64,000 nt of DNA. Origin: Hymenoscyphus infarciens (taxonomy: Eukaryota > Ascomycota > Leotiomycetes > Helotiales > Helotiaceae). Below are positions 56,935 through 64,000 of this stretch, one piece after another. How positions within the stretch are numbered: the first letter of the stretch is position 1; every line of letters begins with the position of its first letter. The DNA lies in contig LLCB01000124.1 in assembly GCA_001414345.1 (NCBI GenBank), forward strand, positions 62,001 through 126,000, given 5' to 3'. The notes under the pieces are model-generated. The model was not told the DNA's origin and ran no database searches. It was given only the letters and a program-made list of their open reading frames with translations. The translations under genes were made by a program, and so were the position numbers.

Positions 56935-59186
56935 ATGCAGCGCTTGTTCTGCCTTTCTCTGCTGACCCTTTTCTCTAGTCGCGTTAATGCCATTGGGACA
57001 TATGGATTCTCTGGATCCTACCTCACTGGCTCCTACTTTGGAGTTCCCCTAAAGAACCAGACCTATGACTATGTAGTCGTCGGTGGCGGGACAGCAGGCC
57101 TGGTCGTTGCAACTCGCCTTGCTGAAAATCCAAATGTGACCGTTGCGGTCGTAGAACCTGGCAGTTTCTATGAAATCAGTAATGGGAACCAGAGTCAAAT
57201 ACCATTTTACTCGACTGTGTATGTCAGCAAAGATCCGCAGGATGTTCAGCCATTGATCGATTGGGAGTTACTCACTGTTCCTCAGCCAGTAAGGCTTTCC
57301 TTCCGATTCTCTGAGCTGCAAGTATTCACAGCTAACACACTTGAAAAGCAACTTGGTAACCAAATTATACATTATGCGCAAGGGAAATGCCTTGGGGGAA
57401 GTTCGGCGAGGAATCAGTTGATCTATCACAGGTAAGTCTTCTTTTCTTTCTCTATCACGGGCATTTCTAACATATTCGTAGAGGGTCTGCTGGATCGTAC
57501 GATCGATGGGCTGAGCAAGTAGGCGACGAAGGATTTGCTTGGAAGAATATCCTTCCATACTTCCAAAAGTCCGTCAACTTCACAACTCCAAATGCTTCGA
57601 AGAGACCTATCAATGCTACCACGCCGGGCTTGTATAACACAACCGCTTACAATGCTACTGGTGGTCCACTTCATGTCTCCTATCCGAACGGAGCTTTGGG
57701 AATTTCTTCCTACGCCCAGGACGCTTTCACTGCCGCTGGGTTTCTAATTTCGGACGGTTTTAGTGATGGTGTTTTAAATGGATCTACCTGGACTCCTTTC
57801 ACAGTTGATCCAGATACTCAGATTAGAAGCTCCTCCGAAGCTTCCTTCTTACAGCAGAGTTTTGATAGTTCTAGGCTGAACTTGAAGATTTATCAATCTA
57901 CTCAAGGTATGAACATCCTTTTCAATGGCAACAATACCGCGACAGGCGTGAATGTCTCAACCATGGGTATGCCATACACTCTTAACGCTCGTAAAGAGGT
58001 TATTATCAGTGCTGGAGCAGTAAGTTTGAGTCGTTCAGAGGTTGACAACATATCTGACATTTGTTAGTTTCACTCTCCTCAGCTTCTTATGGTGAGTGGC
58101 ATTGGTCCAGCGGAGACATTACGGAACCTCAACATCTCTATAATTGCCGACCGACCTGGTGTTGGCCAAAACATGCATGTTAGTATTCAAAATATGTGAC
58201 TTTCTTCTGGCACCAACTCATCTTTTGCAGGACACAGCCAACATCGGCGGAGTTTCCTTCCCAGTTAACACTCTCTCCACAACAACCATTGGGAACGATC
58301 CAGCGCTGCTAGCACAAGCAACACAAGACTACCTCACAAACCAAACGGGTATTCTTGGAGTTGGTTCAGGGGATTACATCGGTTTGTTATATTTCTCCTC
58401 ATTAACATCCTCGTCTAATTCCTTCCAGGCTGGGAAAACTTCCCCTCCTCCTACCGCGCAAACTTCTCTGCCGCCACACAAGAACATCTCTCCACCCTTC
58501 CGCCCGACTGGCCAGAAGTAGAATACGTAGTCAACGGTGGCGCGGGCTCACTCGAAGTAGCATCCAGCAGCGGCATAAACTACGCTTCCATCGGCGGCCT
58601 TCTCATTGCCACAAAATCTCGCGGAAACGTGACAATTTCATCAAACAGCATGCTTGATAAACCTGTCATCAGCGTGAACTGGTTACTTGATCCTGTCGAT
58701 CAGGAAATGGCAGTTGGCGCTTATAGAAGGGCGAGAGAGATTTGGAGTAAATTTAATTCGAGTGTTATTACTGGACCGGAAGCTGCGCCTGGGGGGAATT
58801 ATACGAGTTATGGGGATATTTTGGGGTATATACAGACGAAGGGTGTTAGTGCTATTCATCATGCGACTTCTACTTGTGAGTTTCGCCAGTTTTTTAATGA
58901 TATCCCGACTTATAATGGAGGTATTTGAAGGGGACATGGGCTGACGGAAAATAGGCATGATGGGGAAAGCTAATGATACTATGGCTGTGGTGGATTCTCA
59001 TGGTATGGTCTATGGTGTACAGAATCTGAGGGTGATTGACTCTTCCTCATTTGCATTTACACCTCCCGGTCATACCCAGGGAGCGACTTGTAAGTTTCTC
59101 CTCAACGTGTCGCTAGATAGGCTTGCTGACAAGTGATAGATGCACATGCAGAGAAGTTGGTAGACGATATCAAGAAGGGATTCTGA
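56935..59186 (+). CDS. Secreted GMC-family FAD oxidoreductase (621 aa, 8 exons)
   Basis: Exons 56935-57288, 57349-57431, 57482-58019, 58068-58178, 58231-58381, 58429-58875, 58955-59089 and 59140-59186 sum to 1866 bases with phase kept across seven GT..AG introns. Residues 1-19 ([19 protein letters not shown]) are a signal peptide. The Rossmann FAD motif is [20 protein letters not shown] (about 45-64). The GMC signature [11 protein letters not shown] follows, then [20 protein letters not shown] and GVGQNMHD. The C-terminal domain ends with [18 protein letters not shown] and [15 protein letters not shown], including the His expected in the active site. Many N-x-S/T sites fit secretion. GMC members include glucose and aryl-alcohol oxidases and dehydrogenases; the substrate cannot be assigned. 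The gene is intact. Confidence 0.9.
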
Positions 59187-59264
59187 GACGGGAAAAGATA
59201 TTACATTGTAAATCAGTCATACGATCCAAGCCTAGATTTTTGCATTGTTCTCTCCCAACACGTT

Positions 59265-61402
59265 CTACTCTATACTCGATCGTTCCTCCTCGGCTTTACT
59301 CTCCTTCTTAGCATCCCGTCTAAACCCAAAATGAATCCCAACATACATCGCCAACGCAACAAGAGCAAAACCTAGATACAGCTTGGCACCAATTTGCCAA
59401 TGGGGTGCTTGAGAAGCGGGATAAACCCCGAGGGGGACAAAAGCACTTTGGATGTACGAAAGTATTGTCCCGCTGGCAAAGAGGACGGTACGAAGTTCAG
59501 GTTCGGCTTCCATGTTTTGAGATGCCCATGCTGTGAGCAGCATTGTTGCGACACTGTATGACGTTAGAAAGAAAAAGATAAGATGAGTGGTATGAAAAAG
59601 ATTGGACTTACGCTCCGACGTAATTTAGGTACCATCCTGCCATGTATGCTTGCTGGTTTGTCGGACGAATTATCAAAATGATGAGGGATGTGATATTTAT
59701 ACCCTGCAGAAGGTTAGCATCCGGAAAGTCTTTGGTGAAAGCAGAAGGTACTCACTGAGTGTGCAAGCAAAAATGGCAGTCGAACACCGAAGTGGTCGCT
59801 GAACCCACTGAACAAGAGTTCACAAACGAGTTGAAGTGCTTGACCAGCAATGGGAAGATAATTGAGCATTGCGATGGTACTTTCATCTTGTTAGCCGATT
59901 ATCTCTTGCTTTGATCGCTATATGCTTACTATTTTGTTTTCCCATTGGAGTTTTTAAGAGACTTGAGCCATAAGTTAAAGTAGCCAGATGGGGTAGTGTT
60001 GCCACCAATTGCCCAGGCGACTAAGCAAGATTAGCAGGCTTTCTGGAATAAAGAAAGGGGCTTCTTACTCGCAATAGCCCATAATTGCCAAAAGGTGAAG
60101 CATCGCAAAAAGCTTTTGACTGTGATGGCTGTCTGTGGTTTACGGCCCACTCGGCGGGAACGAGCGAGAGCAATTTCTGTGCACTCGTGTTAGTTTGACG
60201 AAATCATGGAAGATCAGGGGAAAGCGTACCTATATGTCTTGGCTTCAGATAGAACTTTGAGAGTGGATTTTGTCTTTCGGGCTATTTTCTTCTCAGCACG
60301 ATATTGGCCTGGACGTTCTTTGATGACTTACAAATCCCGGTAGAAGGAGGAACGCACATAGAGCTATAAAAATAGTACAGACACCCTGTTGTAGTTAGTC
60401 ACGATTCTGGAATCTGCTTTTGGGAAGACTCACGTTGATGATGAATGCCCATCGCCAACCAGTTCTACCCAATGCCCCTTCCAAGTTTGTGGAGAGTGCG
60501 CCTTGCATGGCTCCAGACATCATGGCTCCGACAGGCTGAGCGATGTTGTAGAGACTCATACGGAGAGCTACTTCGTGGGGTAGATACCATTGACTGAAAG
60601 TCCGCCGTGTTAAACCATAGACTCGAAACGCAGGATTTGAAAAGAAATATCTACCTGATGAGGGTGAAATATCCCGGCCAAGCGCAGCCTTCAAAAAAGC
60701 CTATGAGAAAGCGAAGACCATAAACCTGGCAAGAGATTAATTCAATCGTTACTTCACCCGAATGACAAAGATACGGAGCATTACCTGCTGAGATTTTGTT
60801 ACCGTAGACAAGCAGCAAGTCAATATTCCCCACATGACCTTTCGTTACTATCAGCTAAATAACCCACGAATGCGGCGAGACCTAAATATACCTCACACCC
60901 TGGTAACCAAATCGAAGGTCCAATATAAGAGATAACGATGCACGAAGGATAAAGCATAAGAATATACCCAATGCTATAAATTGTCAGACGACCATCTTAA
61001 GAGACAAATAGGGCGCTTACTTGAAATAAGTGGTGAAATAATTGAGTTCATTTCCATACAGACTGAGATCCTCTTTCATACCCGAAACATAAGCATTGCT
61101 CTGTTCGCCTTGTTAATACTTTAGATCGCGTAAGAGAAAATGGGGGATAGTACGATGTTGGTCTGGTCAAGGTACTTGAAAGCATAAGCTAGAAAACCAA
61201 TGATCATGAATCCTAAATCAAGTCGCCATACCTAATTAACAATTAGAAACCAAACTTAACACTTCAAGAAGTAACCTACAAATGCCCTCTCTTCCTTTGG
61301 ATCAATAGCGTGCAAGGGTTGTGATTCAACGGGAGTAAGTGGCTCATCGAAGACTTTCTCATCAACCCTATTGATGGTAGTACTAGGGTCCTTGGCCGCC
61401 AT
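59265..61402 (-). CDS. MFS transporter, anion:cation symporter (allantoate/pantothenate permease-like)
   Basis: Many-exon gene (about 12 exons) from ATG at 61402 to TAG at 59265-59267. Exon 1 is 61280-61402 (cytosolic tail MAAKDPSTTINRVDEKVFDE...), exon 2 is 61154-61231 (WRLDLGFMIIGFLAYAFKYL, then DQTNI), exon 3 is 61021-61100 (SNAYVSGMKEDLSLYGNELN) and exon 4 starts at 60973. Later exons encode VYGLRFLIGFFEGCAWPGYF, QWYLPHEVALRMSLYNIAQP, a central basic loop (LKPRHIEIALARSRRVGRKP) and, in the last exon, SYIQSAFVPLGVYPASQAPH with a charged C-terminal tail. DQTNI followed by SNAYVSGM is characteristic of the DAL5/FEN2-type ACS subfamily. A plasma-membrane organic-anion or vitamin uptake role is inferred; the substrate is unknown. 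I saw no disabling change in the exons read. It is convergent with the GMC gene, with 78 bases between the stops. Confidence 0.83.
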
Positions 61403-61898
61403 TTCAGCATATAACTTTTTGTTATCGCTGGTTCTCAAACACAAGCAGATGGCCTGAGAAGATGATATGAAAAATGGGCAAACCTTAAAAGAGAAAATCC
61501 ATTTTTATTTGTACTTCACACCATTTTTTTCTGGAACGAGAATAGTAAGGATAGCATCAAAAATGCCGATGAAGACGTGCTTGGTATAGACCCACATTTC
61601 TACGGGTCAACCGCGCAATGAACCACGCCGACGGGAGAATTTGGGGGATTGACGATAGAAAAGAGCAAATACCATACCACTTGGGTAAGTATATAAGTAT
61701 CCTTTGGTTTAAACGCGTACGGTGACCCGGATTGTAGCGGACATTTACCGCTAAATACCAAATCTAGAATCTAAACCCCCTGGTCGAGTCCCGTCCCCCC
61801 CACCTTCGTGGCTGGCTGGGCCGCTTCTAGATGAACCTGAACGAAGAGATTATATACGATGCAATAAAAAGAACTCAATCAATTCCTAACTTCCATCA
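61403..61898. promoter_or_regulatory. Upstream region of the MFS gene and 3' flank of the GH5 gene
   Basis: About 500 bases without a gene, containing the MFS promoter and the GH5 terminator. A plus-strand frame at 61831-62103 overlaps the GH5 gene antisense and is not credible. Confidence 0.4.
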
Positions 61899-63466
61899 TC
61901 AAAATGTAGCAAGGAGCCAAAAGCCAGCAACAACCAACATCGACAAGCCCAAGCTACTGCCCTCAATCCGACCACTACCCGCCCCTTTAAAAACACTCTG
62001 CGTTACATTCGCCGCAGGCGTGGCCGACGTCCCAGCAACAACCTTTGTATTATTCGACCCCCCGGTTCTCATACCAACCAGACATTGCGTGACAATATCC
62101 TGATCCACAAAACTCCCATTCGAACCCTTGGGTGTCATCGTCAAATTATACGATAGCGGGGAGAACCCGCCAGCTGCCCATCCAGTGTACCCCAGATAAA
62201 CATCTGAATTATCGTTGATGAATTTCATCGTCGCGCAAAAATTGGTGAGACACTGTGAAGTAAGATCATCAGTAAGAGTCTACAATTGCATAAACGAAGC
62301 TCGATAACTTACAGAAGTAGTATTCCCTCCACCCGTCTCACTCAAAATGGCCTGTCTCCCATTCGCCTTCAAGAATTTCGCCAACGGCATGAAGGTATCA
62401 GTGACATGATCAGAAGTACATTCCAAGTGGGTTCCACTCCCGTCAGAATCAAGATACTTGTGGACATCAAAGATGAGACTGGTATTGCTCCCATCCAAAT
62501 TATGAACCGTACTTAGATTCCCAGCAGAACCGTTACTGACAAAGGTTTGCGCACCGGTGAAATCATTTCCGGGTAGTAAGATCATTTGTGTAGTAGCTCC
62601 TGCTTTGCGAATGGCTGTTACTGCAGCTTGTACCGTCGCAGCCCATATTTTCAGGTCCGGGATGTCATGGGGTTCGTTCATGATTCCAAAAATCACATTT
62701 TGTTGAGTCGCATACTGAGAAATTGAGTTAGTCAGGGAAATGAGAGACGAGGATAGGATTAAAATACCTTCGTAGCAATCTGCGACCACAAGTTTGCGAA
62801 ATCATCATTGCTTGGTCCCCCTTGACCTATTATCTTATTGTTGAAGCGAGCGTAATTGTGGACATCGATAATACATTTCGCGCCCGTCCCAAGACATGCC
62901 TGAACCAGTTGATCGTATTGCCCAAAGCTACTGGCATCTAGTGTCCCCGAAGCTGCCGCGTTCGTTCGAGTGCTGTTCCATCCCAAGGTACCATTCATGG
63001 GCGTGGTCGAGTTTCCTTGGATTGAAGCTCGGTTTGTCGAATTACTCTTACCGCTCGAAGGAGCTTCGGTGCTGTTGATTAAAAATTGCCAGCTGACAGC
63101 TATAAAGAAATATTAAAACTGACTTCTCCGCGCCAAAACGGGAACTTACGCAATCGAAATGTGTTTAAACCATCATCATTAACGAAATGTTGCATCTGCC
63201 CAGCTCCATCCACGCCACTGAGAGATTTCAGCGGACCTTGCGCATTCTTTAAAGTGGCAGTTCCCTAGTAGCGTTAGAAATCGACAACCAGCCCTGGATC
63301 ATCTTACTTACAGTAATTTCAGCACCAAAATCAAAGCCCGCAATATTGACACCCTAAAATAATTAGCAACGAACCAATTTTCCAGACAATCGAGGGACCA
63401 ACGAACAGCCAACGAAGACACAGCTCCCACAGACACGACGCTACAAAAGAATGGAAGAAGAAACAT
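61899..63466 (-). CDS. GH5 endo-beta-1,4-glucanase with C-terminal GPI-like tail (434 aa, 6 exons)
   Basis: Exons on the minus strand are 63407-63466, 63312-63353, 63150-63264, 62768-63099, 62313-62714 and 61899-62252. They sum to 1305 bases with phase preserved. Exon 1 encodes a signal peptide (MFLLPFFCSVVSVGAVSSLA), and exon 2 continues GVNIAGFDFGAEIT. GH5 signatures follow: NTFRLPVSWQFLINS, IIDVHNYARFN, VIFGIMNEPHD with the acid/base Glu at about residue 197, DVHKYLDSDGSGTH, and ILSETGGG with the nucleophile Glu at about residue 309. The protein ends in a Ser/Gly-rich stretch and a hydrophobic tail (SLGLSMLVVAGFWLLATF), as in GPI-anchored proteins, so it may be wall-attached rather than free. 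The predicted action is internal cleavage of cellulose or other beta-1,4-glucans. The gene is intact. Confidence 0.9.
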
Positions 63467-64000
63467 CGCCAGCGACTATATTTAATTAAAAAGCGATTGC
63501 AAAAAAGAGCGCGTGGAAAGGACTGGATTGATCTGATCACCAATCCGAAAGATCAGTCGATGCAGCGGCACTTGGGATGATAAGGGAATGAAATCCACAG
63601 ACGACGTCAGAGATTGGAAGGAATAAGAGCACTTAGCCTATCCAACGCCAGACGATCGGCGTGTGATGAAGCTTAATTCCTCGAGTATGCAATGCATTCA
63701 AGTTCCAACGGCAATGCTTATTCTACCATCCAATAACATCGGTCACTTGACGACCCAAATGTGGGGAGCCTCCCGCCGAAGGTTCACCTCCAGGAACGGT
63801 AGGCAGCCAATCCGTCCGTTGATGCATGATGTGCAGGTCTACTGTGTTAAAAAGACTGAAAACTGAGACTGTTCCTGCTTTGGATTGAGCACGGATGATG
63901 GGATTTCGGGTTACTCCTCGGTTTCGCTAATCGGGAGATCCCCCACGAACCTACTCCCGAGACGGGTTCAAGAACTGGTACGGAGTAGTCCGTAGATCAC
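63467..64000. other. Upstream region of GH5 gene to window end
   Basis: It contains the presumed GH5 promoter. A 67-codon frame at 63663-63866 has no recognised feature. No RNA gene was identified. Confidence 0.4.

Noticed and set aside
1..64000. tRNA genes and CRISPR arrays
   Set aside because: No sequence with both A-box and B-box (GGTTCGA..C-type) spacing was found on inspection, and no regularly spaced direct-repeat/spacer array occurs; the organism is a eukaryote.

Overview
The window comes from a filamentous ascomycete (Pezizomycotina; the mix suggests Leotiomycetes/Helotiales, but that placement is inference). Genes have short spliceosomal introns of about 50-80 bases with GT..AG ends. 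Gene-bearing segments have ordinary base composition, and two large AT-rich blocks carry the saturated C-to-T signature of repeat-induced point mutation (RIP). The familiar genes are eukaryotic housekeeping or fungal secretome genes.

Layout. 1-2368: divergent pair eIF3e (truncated by the window edge) and mitochondrial ribosomal protein mL49/IMG2. 2990-3345: a gene remnant cut off at the edge of the first AT-rich block. 3350-13000: RIP block 1, with an unclassified part (3350-6864) and a Ty3/Gypsy LTR retrotransposon (6870-12412) bounded by a 5-bp target duplication, then microsatellites. 13477-16602: SWI1-type ARID subunit of SWI/SNF, followed by about 3.9 kb of ordinary-composition DNA with no convincing gene. 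20500-41950: RIP block 2, a nested stack of LTR elements. Element B (25933-31727) sits inside element A (20643 to about 34136). A short non-autonomous element C (36379-39190) sits inside a 5'-truncated element D (about 34137-40594). B and C each have perfect 5-bp target duplications.

43206-44460: a six-exon EVE-domain (THYN1-like) protein. 44909-48270: three tandem paralogues of an unrecognised ~200-aa family. 48739-49178: a PIF/Harbinger-type MITE. 49455-51371: two paralogues of a second unrecognised, acidic, low-complexity family. 51917-52597: a 2EXR-like protein. 52757 to about 54450: a frameshifted tannase/feruloyl-esterase pseudogene. The right end is a secretome-like segment: secreted GMC oxidoreductase (56935-59186), MFS anion:cation symporter-type permease (59265-61402) and GH5 endoglucanase with a GPI-like tail (61899-63466).

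Functionally, eIF3e, mL49 and SWI1 are core cellular genes. The GH5, GMC and permease genes would fit plant-polymer degradation and uptake, but nothing in the sequence shows joint regulation. The most novel material is the 44.7-51.5 kb segment: two small tandem families with no recognised domain, next to the repeat block and separated by a MITE. The retrotransposon stratigraphy can be resolved to the base by matching LTR ends and target duplications.
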